Shown: piece after piece, positions 1 to 8,240 of the stretch
How positions within the stretch are numbered: position 1 is the first letter of the stretch
Layout: each line of letters starts with the position of its first letter
NCBI GenBank assembly: GCA_028284605.1
Contig: JANQRL010000047.1
Span: forward strand, 1 to 64,000
Source: Paracoccaceae bacterium
Lineage (GTDB): Bacteria; Pseudomonadota; Alphaproteobacteria; Rhodobacterales; Rhodobacteraceae
Length of the DNA: 64,000 nt
Direction: 5' to 3'
Translations under genes and position numbers: made by a program
Notes under the pieces: generated by a model
What the model saw: the letters and a program-made list of their open reading frames with translations, nothing else
Databases searched by the model: none
What the model was told of the DNA's origin: nothing

Positions 1-796
1 TCTCGACCCCGTCGAACTCATCCTGCAACCCTGGCGCTATGACGCGCCGGTCCTCGATATCGCGCTGAGCGCCCACGATCCGCACTACACCACCGCCACC
101 GAACGGCTTTGCGGGCCACTCGGCCCGGTGCTTTCGGCGCTGGCCGAGCGCAATCCGGGAAGCGGGTGGACCGCCGACGAGGCCACAGCGCTGCGCGCAG
201 ATATGCGCCGCAGGATCGGTTTTCCCGAAAGCGGCGAGATCGACGCCCAAGCGATTGTCGAGCGCGCCGCCGACCGGTTCGGCCCAGGCGCCCGGATCAC
301 CGTGGATGCCGGCGCCCATATGCTGAGCGCGACCGGGTTCTGGCCCGCCATGCGCCCCAACGACGTGCAGATCTCCAACGGGCTTGCCTCCATGGCCTTC
401 GCCCTGCCGGCCGGGATCGCCACGGCGCTGGCCGAGCCCGGCGCCCGGGTGCTGGCCTTCACCGGCGACGGTGGGCTGAAGATGTGCATCGGCGAGCTTG
501 CCACCGCCGTCCAGTACAATGCCGCGGTGACGGTGATCGTGTTCAACGACGGCTCGCTGACCATGATCGACCTCAAGCAGCAGAGCCGGGGCCTGAAGCC
601 GGCCGGCGTGCGCTGGCCGCGCACCGATTTCGCCGCCGTCGCGGAGGGGTTCGGATGCGCCGCCTGGCGGGTGTCGACGCTCGACGACTACGACGCCGCG
701 CTGGCCGCGGCCGCGGCCGTGGACGGACCGGCGCTGATCGACGTGGTGCTCGACCCGTCCGGCTATGCCGCGCAACTCAAGGCGATGCGGGGCTAG
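1..796 (+). CDS. Thiamine-diphosphate-dependent enzyme, C-terminal part (5' partial)
   Basis: This is the C-terminal part of an acetolactate synthase/benzoylformate decarboxylase-type TPP enzyme; the frame is open to the left edge, so the N-terminal domains lie outside. The TPP/Mg-binding motif is visible as GDGG at about bases 463-480, followed about 28 residues later by an ND pair. Upstream, the ISNGLASMAFALPAGIA segment is the usual lead-in to the TPP-binding domain. The family cleaves or joins carbon chains next to a keto group; the substrate cannot be read here. It converges with the aldolase gene, with only 10 bases between the stop codons. The family is certain, the exact reaction is not. 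Confidence 0.85.
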   Translation, partial: LDPVELILQPWRYDAPVLDIALSAHDPHYTTATERLCGPLGPVLSALAERNPGSGWTADEATALRADMRRRIGFPESGEIDAQAIVERAADRFGPGARITVDAGAHMLSATGFWPAMRPNDVQISNGLASMAFALPAGIATALAEPGARVLAFTGDGGLKMCIGELATAVQYNAAVTVIVFNDGSLTMIDLKQQSRGLKPAGVRWPRTDFAAVAEGFGCAAWRVSTLDDYDAALAAAAAVDGPALIDVVLDPSGYAAQLKAMRG

Positions 797-806
797 GGCG
801 ATGCGG

Positions 807-1574
807 TCAGCTTTCCCCCAAGGCCGCGCGCCGCGCCCGGGCCCCGGACATGAACATCGTCACGTCGTTGCCGGCGAGCACGAAATGCATGCCGAGCCCG
901 ATATAGCGCTGCGCCATCGCAGCATCGGCCACGCCGCCGAACCCGGCGACCTTGCCATGGCGCCGCGCGGCCTCCGCCACCCGTTCCATCGCAGCGACCA
1001 CCTTCGGGTCGCCATATTCGCTCGGGACGCCAAGCTGGAAGGTCAGGTCGGAGGCGCCGACGAAGAGGATATCGACCCCCTCGACCGCGGCGATCTCGTC
1101 GACGGCCTCGACGCCGGCCGCACTTTCGATCATCACCGCGCAGAGTGTCAGGGGGTCGAGGCGTTTCGCGGCTTCGGCGAAACTCAGCGGCGTGTAGCCC
1201 AGTTGCGGCACCAGGCCGGGGACGGAACGCTCCCCCAGCGGCGGAAACCGGCATTGCCGGGCCACGGCGGCGGCGGTTTCGGGGTCGTCGACATGGGGCA
1301 CGATAACCCCCATCGCACCGTTCGACAGCACCCTATGGATCGGCGCCGGGGAGGCATCCGCCATCCGCACCATCGGGGTGACGCCGGCCTCGACGCCGGC
1401 CAGCGCCATCTGGGTGATCTGGTCGAAGCCGAGCGGCCCGTGCTCCAGATCGAGGAACATCCAGTCATAGCCCGCATCGCGCAGCATCGGCGCGATGTCG
1501 GTGGTCCGCGTCAGGCGGCAACTCACCCCGAAACAGGGCCGTTCGTCGAGACGCGCGCGCAGCGGGATCGTCAT
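807..1574 (-). CDS. HpcH/HpaI aldolase / citrate lyase beta-like protein
   Basis: A 255-residue protein of the HpcH/HpaI class II aldolase family (TIM barrel, divalent metal), which typically cleaves 2-keto-3-deoxy or 4-hydroxy-2-oxo acids to pyruvate plus an aldehyde. Visible family marks are LDLEHGPLGF near the N-terminus, the MIESAAGVE metal-ligand Glu segment and the GASDLT Asp segment. The ATG at 1574 overlaps the stop of the DUF1445 gene as ATGA, so the two are translationally coupled. An open frame extends upstream of this ATG but lies inside the neighbour. The substrate is unknown; the context suggests small oxo-acid metabolism. Confidence 0.85.
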   Translation of the reverse strand: MTIPLRARLDERPCFGVSCRLTRTTDIAPMLRDAGYDWMFLDLEHGPLGFDQITQMALAGVEAGVTPMVRMADASPAPIHRVLSNGAMGVIVPHVDDPETAAAVARQCRFPPLGERSVPGLVPQLGYTPLSFAEAAKRLDPLTLCAVMIESAAGVEAVDEIAAVEGVDILFVGASDLTFQLGVPSEYGDPKVVAAMERVAEAARRHGKVAGFGGVADAAMAQRYIGLGMHFVLAGNDVTMFMSGARARRAALGES

Positions 1575-2371
1575 ACCGCGATATCCTCCAATGTCAGATC
1601 GGTGAGCAGCATATGACCGGTCGTGTGGGTGATCATGAACGGCAGATGCGCCGCCATCGCCACGGCCTGCGGGGTCACGCCGCAGCCCCAGAACATGCAT
1701 TCGTCCTCCGGTCCGATCTCCGGCGGCAGGCCCCAATCGACCTGCGCCACATCGGCAATGCCGATCTCCGCCGGGTCGCCGATATGGACCGGGGCGCCAT
1801 GGGTCGCCGGGTAGCGGCCGGTGACTTCGGCCACCCGGGCGACCTGGGCGCGCGGCACCGGGCGCAGGGACACCACCATCGGACCGGCGAAGGGGCCTGC
1901 GGGCACGCAGTCGATCCCGGAGGTATAGACCGCGATGCGCCCGCCGGGCCGTTGCAGATGCTTCACGTCGAGGCCGTTCCGCAGCAGCACCGCGTCGAAG
2001 GAGAGCGAACAGCCCATGGCGAAGGCCACCAGATCGTCCCGCCAGATGTCTCTGAGGTCGTCGACCTCGCCCTCCAGAGCGCCATCGCGGTAGACGCTGT
2101 AGCGCGACAGATCGGTCCGGACATCGGAGCCGGGGGCGATCTGGCGAAACTCCGGGTCCCCGGTATCGGTGACGTCGAGCAGCGGGCAGGGCTTCGGATT
2201 TCGCTGGCAGAACCGCATGAAGTCGAGGGCGTAAGCCTCTGGAACAATGGCAAGATTGGCCTGCACATGGCCGCTCGCCAGACCGTGGGTCGTGCCGCGC
2301 CAGGCGCCGTTCCGGATCGCCAGCCGGACCTCGCGCGCCGTCGCGGCGGTAAGGCTGTCCCGCATGTCCAT
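1571..2371 (-). CDS. DUF1445 protein (putative hydro-lyase / D-glutamate cyclase family)
   Basis: A 266-residue member of DUF1445 (YcsI/D-glutamate cyclase family), recognised by REVRLAIRNGAWRG near the start, GHVQANLAIVP, and the GPFAGPMVVSLRPVP and YPATHGAPVHIGDP blocks. A mitochondrial member (DGLUCY) interconverts D-glutamate and 5-oxo-D-proline; most bacterial members are annotated only as putative hydro-lyases. I chose ATG 2371 because an AGGGGA Shine-Dalgarno sits just upstream and the length then fits the family. A TTG at 2467 would add 32 residues. A cyclase near HyuAB-type 5-oxoprolinase/hydantoinase genes is suggestive, but the activity is inferred. Confidence 0.8.
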   Translation of the reverse strand: MDMRDSLTAATAREVRLAIRNGAWRGTTHGLASGHVQANLAIVPEAYALDFMRFCQRNPKPCPLLDVTDTGDPEFRQIAPGSDVRTDLSRYSVYRDGALEGEVDDLRDIWRDDLVAFAMGCSLSFDAVLLRNGLDVKHLQRPGGRIAVYTSGIDCVPAGPFAGPMVVSLRPVPRAQVARVAEVTGRYPATHGAPVHIGDPAEIGIADVAQVDWGLPPEIGPEDECMFWGCGVTPQAVAMAAHLPFMITHTTGHMLLTDLTLEDIAV

Positions 2372-2484
2372 CAGATCCCCTTCGGCCATGCCGATCTCCC
2401 CCATTTCGATGCCGATGCGCGCCACCTTGCGCCCATCCGGCCTCGCAAGTGCGTCCGGTCCCGTCAAGGCTCTCGGGCTGATCT

Positions 2485-2497
2485 CGTCACGGTGACG
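2485..2497. promoter_or_regulatory. Palindrome in the DUF1445/tctC divergent region
   Basis: Perfect inverted repeat CGTCAC-G-GTGACG between the leftward DUF1445 gene and the rightward tctC. A second one, GCGCA-ACA-TGCGC, lies at 2537-2549, close to the tctC ribosome binding site. Either could be an operator; no regulator gene is adjacent and none is assigned. Confidence 0.35.
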
Positions 2498-2568
2498 GGA
2501 CAGGTTCCGCAGAGCGCCAGGATCGGCGCTTCAATCGCGCAACATGCGCAGTCAACAGGAGAGCATCC

Positions 2569-3519
2569 ATGATCAAACATCTTGTCAAGGGCGCGCTGGC
2601 GCTGACGCTGACCGCGGGTTTGGCGGTTGCTGACGACTACCCGTCGGAGACGATCACCCTGATCGTGCCCTATTCGCCGGGCGGCAATGGCGACATCACG
2701 TCGCGCTTCATCGCCGATCAGGCCAGCGACATTCTCGGCGTCAACTTCGTGGTCGAGAACCGCGCCGGCGGCGGCGGCTTCATCGGCATCAACAGCTGTG
2801 CCAATGCGGACCCGGACGGCCATACGATCTGCTTCATCTCGACGAGCCCGATCACCGTGCGCCCGCATGTGATCGAAGCGCCCTACGATCCTATGGAAGA
2901 CCTGACCTATATCAGCCAGTTCATGCTGTCGAAGCAGCCGGTGATCGTGCGCAATGACGGTCAGTTCAACTCCATCGAGGACGTCATCGCCTATGCTCAG
3001 GAGAACCCCGGGCAGCTGCGCTGGTCGGCCGCGGTGCCGCGGGGCGGCCCGCATCTGGCGACCGAGGCGATGTTCCGCGCCGAAGGGGCGCAGACGACGT
3101 TCCTGCCCTCCCAGGGCGGTGCGGTCGAACTGGCCAATCTCCTCTCCGGCACCATCGATCTGGCGGTGATTTCCGACTACGGTCCGGCGCTCGACAACGG
3201 CGAGATCAAGATCCTCGCCGAGACCAGCCCGGGCCGGAACCCGCAGGCCCCCGACGCGCCGACGCTGAGCGAGCTGGGCTATCCGCTCGAACTGGCGAGC
3301 TTCTTTGCGCTCGCGGCACCTGCCGGGCTGCCCGATGACGTGATCGCGGCATGGGACGATACCATGGCGCAGATCACCGAAAGCGAGGAGTTCAACACGC
3401 TGATGGAGCGGATCAAGGGCGAGGGCGCGTTCCTGAATTCGGCCGACTTCACGGCCCGTGTGGCCGCCGATTTCGAGGCGATGGGCGAAGCGACGGCGAC
3501 CTACGGTCTCGGCGAATAA
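2569..3519 (+). CDS. tctC: Tripartite tricarboxylate transporter substrate-binding protein (TctC/BugT)
   Basis: A 316-residue periplasmic binding protein of the Bug/TctC family. A Sec signal peptide spans about residues 1-21 (hydrophobic ALALTLTAGLAVA). The mature start YPSETITLIVPYSPGGNGD is the family hallmark, with the loop that contacts the carboxylate ligand. It delivers a carboxylate to the TctAB permease encoded directly downstream. A GGAG Shine-Dalgarno precedes the ATG. A strong hairpin follows the stop codon, as is common after genes whose product must outnumber the membrane components. The ligand cannot be read from sequence; the downstream genes suggest a carboxylated or amide compound. 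Confidence 0.93.
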   Translation: MIKHLVKGALALTLTAGLAVADDYPSETITLIVPYSPGGNGDITSRFIADQASDILGVNFVVENRAGGGGFIGINSCANADPDGHTICFISTSPITVRPHVIEAPYDPMEDLTYISQFMLSKQPVIVRNDGQFNSIEDVIAYAQENPGQLRWSAAVPRGGPHLATEAMFRAEGAQTTFLPSQGGAVELANLLSGTIDLAVISDYGPALDNGEIKILAETSPGRNPQAPDAPTLSELGYPLELASFFALAAPAGLPDDVIAAWDDTMAQITESEEFNTLMERIKGEGAFLNSADFTARVAADFEAMGEATATYGLGE

Positions 3520-3535
3520 GCCAACGACAACAGGG

Positions 3536-3563
3536 GGTCCGGCAGTTCTCCCGCCGCCGGACC
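3536..3563 (+). promoter_or_regulatory. Intercistronic hairpin between tctC and tctB
   Basis: GGTCCGGC at 3536-3543 and GCCGGACC at 3556-3563 form a perfect 8-bp GC-rich stem with a 12-base loop. No T-run follows, so it is not a classic terminator. It probably stabilises the tctC message or attenuates tctBA expression; the function is inferred from position. Confidence 0.55.
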
Positions 3564-3590
3564 TCCGACAGGAATTCAAAGGAAGACCCG

Positions 3591-4112
3591 ATGCCCGCCC
3601 ATGTGCGTCTCGAGCTCTGGCTCATCGCAATATTGCTGCCTTGCGTGGCGCTGTTCGCGCTGTGGTTCGTGCCGCTGTCGATCGACGCGCCCCAGGGCTT
3701 CGGCGCCGACAGCGAAATCTCGCCGCGTTTCGCGCCCTATCTTCTGTCCGTCCTAATGGCCGCCGCGATGATCGGGCGGCTCGTGCAACTGGGTCTGGCG
3801 AAGACGCGCGGCGGGCTCGACGATCTCGGCGACGACCTGACCGAGGAACTGGGCACCCCGGAAGAGACCAGGCGCGGTGTCGTCCTCAACCTGGCCTCGA
3901 ACATCTACGCCTTCGCAATGATCCCGATCCTCGGCTTCTACATCGCGAGCTTCGCGCTGACCGCCTATCTGGTCCGGCGTCTGGGCGAGAGGCGGCTCTG
4001 GATGGCCGCCGCGATCGCCCTGGCCACGATCGCATTCACTTATCTGCTGTTTGAGCGCCTGCTCAGCGTCCGGCTGCCCGACGGCATGCTCGGCGAAGCA
4101 CTGGAGGGCTGA
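3591..4112 (+). CDS. tctB: Tripartite tricarboxylate transporter small permease (TctB)
   Basis: A 173-residue membrane protein with four hydrophobic segments, at about residues 10-30, 42-60, 100-125 and 135-155, the topology expected of TctB. The ATG at 3591 follows a GGAAGA Shine-Dalgarno; upstream in-frame codons belong to an antisense-like extension across tctC and were not used. TctB pairs with TctA in the inner membrane. Sequence conservation in this subunit is low, so the call rests mainly on topology and on the tctC-tctB-tctA order. Confidence 0.88.
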   Translation: MPAHVRLELWLIAILLPCVALFALWFVPLSIDAPQGFGADSEISPRFAPYLLSVLMAAAMIGRLVQLGLAKTRGGLDDLGDDLTEELGTPEETRRGVVLNLASNIYAFAMIPILGFYIASFALTAYLVRRLGERRLWMAAAIALATIAFTYLLFERLLSVRLPDGMLGEALEG

Positions 4113-4115
4113 GCG

Positions 4116-5642
4116 ATGGAGAGCATCCTTGCCGGGGTCTCGCTGGCGCTGACATGGCCGGCCGTGCTCGCCGTCCTGGCGGGGATCGTCGCCGGGCAGC
4201 TTCTGGGCGCGATCCCGGGCCTGACCGCGACGATGACCGTCGCGCTCCTGATCCCCTACACCTACTACCTCGACCCCTGGGTCGGCATTCCGATGCTGAT
4301 CGGGATGTTCAAGGGCTCGCTCTTCGGCAGTTCCGTCACCGCGATCCTGGTCAAGACACCCGGGACACCGGCGGCGGCGGCCACCGTGCTCGACGGCTAT
4401 CCGATGGCGCAGCAGGGCAAGGGGGAGAAGGCGTGCAAGATGGCGCTCTACAGCTCCGTCTTCGGCGACAGCTTCTCCGACATCGTGCTGATCTTTGGCG
4501 CCTCCTTCCTCGCCGCCATCGCACTGAATTTCGGCCCGGCGGAATACACCCTCCTGGTGGCGTTCTCGCTTCTCACCATGGGCTTCGTGTCGGGCGCGAA
4601 GATCTGGAAGGGCCTCTTCGCGATGCTGCTCGGGATGCTCCTGGGCATCGTCGGTCTCGATCCCGTCACGGCAAGCCCGCGGCTGACCCTCGGCTTTCTC
4701 GAACTCGAAGAGGGGATCGGCCTGATCCCGATGCTGATCGGATTTCTGGCCGTGGCCGAGGTGATGCGGCAGATGGAGTTCCCGCGCAAACAGCTCGCGG
4801 CCAGCACCGTCAGCTTCTCCGACAAGCCGGCGGATCGGCGGGTGTCCTGGGCGGAGTTCAAGCGCGTGTTCCCGACGCTGATGAAATCGTCCTCGCTCGG
4901 CACGGCGGTCGGCGCCCTGCCGGGGATTTCCGCGACTGTGGCGGCGTTTCTGGCCTATAACGAGGCCAAGCGCTCCTCCAAGAATCCCGAAAAGTTCGGC
5001 AAGGGCGAACTCGAAGGCGTCGCGGCGCCGGAGAGCGCGAACAACGCGGTTTCCGGGGCCAACCTCATTCCGCTGATGGCCTTCGGCATCCCCGGCGATA
5101 TCGCCGCCGCGCTGATCCTCTCGGCGCTGCTCATTCAGGGGATCACCCCGGGCCCGGTGGTGTTCCGGGACAACCCGGAGCCGATCTATGCGATCTTCAC
5201 CGCGCTCCTTCTCGCCAACTTCTTCAACCTGATCCTCGGCCATGGCCTGATCAAGATGGCGCGCCGGGTGGTGACGGTGCCCAAGCGCATCCTGTTTCCC
5301 ATCGTGCTGATCATCGCCGCGGCCAGCGCCTATGCGATGCGCGGCTCGGTCTTCGACGTGCAGCTCGTTTTCATGTTCGGCTTCCTCGGCTGGGTGCTGA
5401 CCAAGCTCGCCTTCCCGACCGTGCCGCTGCTGATCGGCTTCATCCTGATGCCGATCCTGGAATCGAACCTCAGGGTCTCGATGCTGATCGCCGGCTCGGT
5501 TCCGAACCCGTTCGCCTATTTCTTCGGGCGACCGGCCTTCGTGGCGCTGATCGCCGTCATGGCGCTGATGCTCATCCTCGTGCTGCGGCGCATCCTGCGC
5601 GATCGGCAGGCCGCCCGGGCCGCCGGGCTGAGGAGCGGCTGA
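4116..5642 (+). CDS. tctA: Tripartite tricarboxylate transporter large permease (TctA)
   Basis: A 508-residue polytopic membrane protein with about twelve hydrophobic segments. The TctA signatures are clear: GAIPGLTATMTVALLIPYTY near residue 33, VKTPGTPAAAATVLDGYPMA near residue 80, and GALPGISATVAAF in the second half. It forms the translocation pathway driven by an ion gradient and receives substrate from TctC. It starts three bases after tctB stops and ends just before the aminotransferase gene, so the transporter is in the same run as the catabolic enzymes. Confidence 0.95.
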   Translation: MESILAGVSLALTWPAVLAVLAGIVAGQLLGAIPGLTATMTVALLIPYTYYLDPWVGIPMLIGMFKGSLFGSSVTAILVKTPGTPAAAATVLDGYPMAQQGKGEKACKMALYSSVFGDSFSDIVLIFGASFLAAIALNFGPAEYTLLVAFSLLTMGFVSGAKIWKGLFAMLLGMLLGIVGLDPVTASPRLTLGFLELEEGIGLIPMLIGFLAVAEVMRQMEFPRKQLAASTVSFSDKPADRRVSWAEFKRVFPTLMKSSSLGTAVGALPGISATVAAFLAYNEAKRSSKNPEKFGKGELEGVAAPESANNAVSGANLIPLMAFGIPGDIAAALILSALLIQGITPGPVVFRDNPEPIYAIFTALLLANFFNLILGHGLIKMARRVVTVPKRILFPIVLIIAAASAYAMRGSVFDVQLVFMFGFLGWVLTKLAFPTVPLLIGFILMPILESNLRVSMLIAGSVPNPFAYFFGRPAFVALIAVMALMLILVLRRILRDRQAARAAGLRSG

Positions 5643-5643
5643 G

Positions 5644-6594
5644 ATGGCGGGCGGCACAATCTACCCGGTCGGGTATCTCGACGGGGCCTTCGTCGATGCG
5701 GCGGAGGTGCGGCTGCCGCTCTTGGCGCCCGGAGTGACCTATGCCGCCTCGGTCTTCGAGGGCATCCGCGGCTACCTCTCCCATGAGGGCGGGGGCGTCG
5801 CGCTCTTTCGACTGCACGAGCATATGGAGCGGCTGGTCCGCTCGGCCCGGGTTCTCGGCCTCGACGAGATACCCTCCGCCGAAGAGATGACCGCCGCCAC
5901 ACTCGACCTGATCGCCCGCAACGGCGTGGCCGAGGATTGCTACATCCGCGCGCAGGTCTATCTCGGCGGCGACGGCGAGATGACCGCGCGTGGGCCGACT
6001 GGCGTGGCGATCCTGGCCCGGCCCCGGCCGCAACTGCCCGACCGGCTCGAACGGGGCCTGCGCTGTCAGGTGTCGAACTGGCGCCGGAACGCCGACAATG
6101 CCAGCCCGCCCCGCATCAAGGCGGCGGCGAACTATTTCAACGGGCGCTTGGCCGGCTTGCAGGCGAAGGCGGACGGTTACGACACTGCCCTGATCCTGAC
6201 CGAGGCCGGCAAGGTGGCGGAGGCGCCGGGCGCCTGCCTCGCCATCGTGCGCGACGACCAGTTCATCACACCTTCGGTCACCGAGGGGATCCTCGAAAGC
6301 CTGACCCGGGACACGATCCTGCGGCGCGCCGGGCGGATCGGCCTCCTCGCCGATGTTGTCGAGCGGCCCATCGACCGGACCGAGCTTTACGCGGCGAGCG
6401 AGGTCATGCTCTTCGGCACCGGCATGGAGATCGTGCCGGTCGTCGGCATCGACCGGTTCGAGATCGGCGCCGGCCGCCGCGGTCCGGTCACCAAGGCGCT
6501 CCAGGACGATTACTTCGCACTCGTCCGGGGCGCCACAGACGCACCCGGCGGCTGGCTGAGCCCGGTCCCCAGCCAAAAGGAGACGCAGACATGA
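5644..6594 (+). CDS. Class IV PLP aminotransferase (branched-chain aminotransferase-like)
   Basis: A 316-residue fold-type IV PLP enzyme. The SVFEGIRGY segment near residue 36, the presumed Schiff-base lysine at about K159 in RIKAAANYFN, and the TEAGKVAEAPGACLAIV and GTGMEIVPVVGIDRF segments match the BCAT/DAAT/(R)-amine transaminase family. It starts one base after tctA and its end overlaps hyuB as ATGA. In a run with a cyclic-amide hydrolase and an aldehyde dehydrogenase, the likely job is removing the amino group from the ring-opened product. Ordinary branched-chain transamination is the alternative. Class IV family certain; substrate inferred. Confidence 0.88.
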   Translation: MAGGTIYPVGYLDGAFVDAAEVRLPLLAPGVTYAASVFEGIRGYLSHEGGGVALFRLHEHMERLVRSARVLGLDEIPSAEEMTAATLDLIARNGVAEDCYIRAQVYLGGDGEMTARGPTGVAILARPRPQLPDRLERGLRCQVSNWRRNADNASPPRIKAAANYFNGRLAGLQAKADGYDTALILTEAGKVAEAPGACLAIVRDDQFITPSVTEGILESLTRDTILRRAGRIGLLADVVERPIDRTELYAASEVMLFGTGMEIVPVVGIDRFEIGAGRRGPVTKALQDDYFALVRGATDAPGGWLSPVPSQKETQT

Positions 6595-8240
6595 CGGAAC
6601 TTCGCCCGGTGAAGCTCAGTCCGGTGAGGGTCGGGATCGTCTGGGAGCGCCTGAACGGCCTGATGGATCAGGTCGGCGAAACCTGCGTGCGCACCTCGTT
6701 CTCCTCCGTGGTCCGCGAGAACTACGATTTCGCCATCGGCCTGCTGGACCAGCGCGGCCGGCAGATCGTCCAGAGCCGCCGCAGCGTGCCTTCCTTTATC
6801 GGCACCATGTCGCGGACGCTTCAGGCGATGCTGGCGAAATTCCCGGTCGAGACCCTGGCCGACGGCGATGTCCTGATCACCAATGACGGCTGGCTCGGCA
6901 CCGGCCATCTCAACGACATCACGATGATCAAGCCGCTCTTTCGCGACGGGCGGCATATCGGTTTTGTCGGCTCGATCTTCCACACCGTCGATATCGGCGG
7001 CGCCCCCTCGCCGGCGGCGAAGGATTGCTTTGAAGAGGGTCTCAACATCCCGGTCTCCAAGATCGTCGCCGCCGGGGAGGAGAACGCCCTGCTCGTCGAT
7101 ATCCTGGAGGCCAATCTGCGCGAGCCGGAGGAGACGCTCGGCGACATCCGGGCGCAATTCGCGGCCTACCATATCTGCGCCGGCCGCCTGTTCCGCCTGC
7201 TCGACGAAGAGGAACTGCCCGATCTCGAAGCCTTCGCCGAAGATGTGCTGAGCCGGTCCGAGGCGAGCCTGCGCCGGGCGATCTCGGCGATCCCGGACGG
7301 GACCTATTCCGACATCGTGACCGCCGACGGCTTCGACCACCCGCTCGACATCCGCGTCGCGGTCACCATCCGGGGCTCGGACATCGAGGTGGATTTCGCC
7401 GGCACCGCCGATCAGATCGAACATCCGGTCAATTCGCCGCTGACCTTCACCCAGGCCTATAGCTGTTACGCGATCAAATGCGCCCTCGATCCCGGCACGC
7501 CGATCAACGATGGCGCCTTCCGCCCAATCACCGTCACCGCGCCCGAGGGCTCTCTGGTGAACCCCAGGCGCCCGGCGCCGGTCTGGGGCCGGCATCTCTC
7601 GGGGCACTACATGCCGCCGGCGATCTACGGCGCGCTGAGTCAGGTCGCCCCGGACAAGGTGATCGCCGATTGCGGCTCGCCGCTCTGGAACGTCTATTTC
7701 AAAGGTTGGCGCGAGGGCTCCGACCGGCCCTTCGTAAAGATGTTCTTCATGAATGGCGGCCATGGCGCGCGCCCGACCCAGGACGGGCCCGGATGCCTGA
7801 GCTTTCCCTCCAACGTCTCCAACCAGGCCATCGAGCAGTTCGAGAACCAAGTGCCGATGCTGGTCGAGGAGAAGGCCCTCGTCCCCGATACCGGCGGGGC
7901 GGGGGAGTTTCGCGGCGGCAACGCCCAGCGGCTGACCTTCCGCAATCTCGGCGCGGCGCCGGTCACCGTCACGATCCGCCATGAGCGGGTCGACCACCCG
8001 CCGCGCGGTCTTCTCGGCGGCAGGGCCGGGGCCGGGGGCATTGACATGATCAACGGCGCGCGCATCGCGTCGAAATCGCGCTCCAGCCTCGGGCAGGGCG
8101 ACCGGGTGACGTTCCAGACCCCGGGCGGCGGCGGGCTCGGGCCACCCGAGAGGCGCGACCCCGACGCGATCCGGGCCGATCTCGAAAGCGGCCTCGTCAC
8201 CCCTGCCTTCGCGAAGGCGCAATACGGATACGACAGATGA
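6591..8240 (+). CDS. hyuB: Hydantoinase/5-oxoprolinase family subunit B (HyuB-type)
   Basis: A 549-residue HyuB-family protein, the partner of HyuA in ATP-dependent hydrolysis of hydantoins, N-methylhydantoin, 5-oxoproline or caprolactam (and in some acetone/acetophenone carboxylases). Family marks are the N-terminal RVGIVWERLNGLMDQVGETCVRTSFSSVVRE-type block, DGDVLITNDGWLGTGHLND, and the C-terminal GGAGEFRGGNAQRLTF and PGGGGLGPPERRDP. The start ATG 6591 overlaps the aminotransferase stop, and the gene overlaps hyuA as ATGA, so the two subunits are made together. Cytosolic. Which cyclic amide is used cannot be read. Confidence 0.9.
   Translation: MTELRPVKLSPVRVGIVWERLNGLMDQVGETCVRTSFSSVVRENYDFAIGLLDQRGRQIVQSRRSVPSFIGTMSRTLQAMLAKFPVETLADGDVLITNDGWLGTGHLNDITMIKPLFRDGRHIGFVGSIFHTVDIGGAPSPAAKDCFEEGLNIPVSKIVAAGEENALLVDILEANLREPEETLGDIRAQFAAYHICAGRLFRLLDEEELPDLEAFAEDVLSRSEASLRRAISAIPDGTYSDIVTADGFDHPLDIRVAVTIRGSDIEVDFAGTADQIEHPVNSPLTFTQAYSCYAIKCALDPGTPINDGAFRPITVTAPEGSLVNPRRPAPVWGRHLSGHYMPPAIYGALSQVAPDKVIADCGSPLWNVYFKGWREGSDRPFVKMFFMNGGHGARPTQDGPGCLSFPSNVSNQAIEQFENQVPMLVEEKALVPDTGGAGEFRGGNAQRLTFRNLGAAPVTVTIRHERVDHPPRGLLGGRAGAGGIDMINGARIASKSRSSLGQGDRVTFQTPGGGGLGPPERRDPDAIRADLESGLVTPAFAKAQYGYDR

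Noticed and set aside
5644..6594. Aminotransferase as the housekeeping ilvE
   Set aside because: It is embedded between a transporter and HyuBA with overlaps, so the symbol was withheld.
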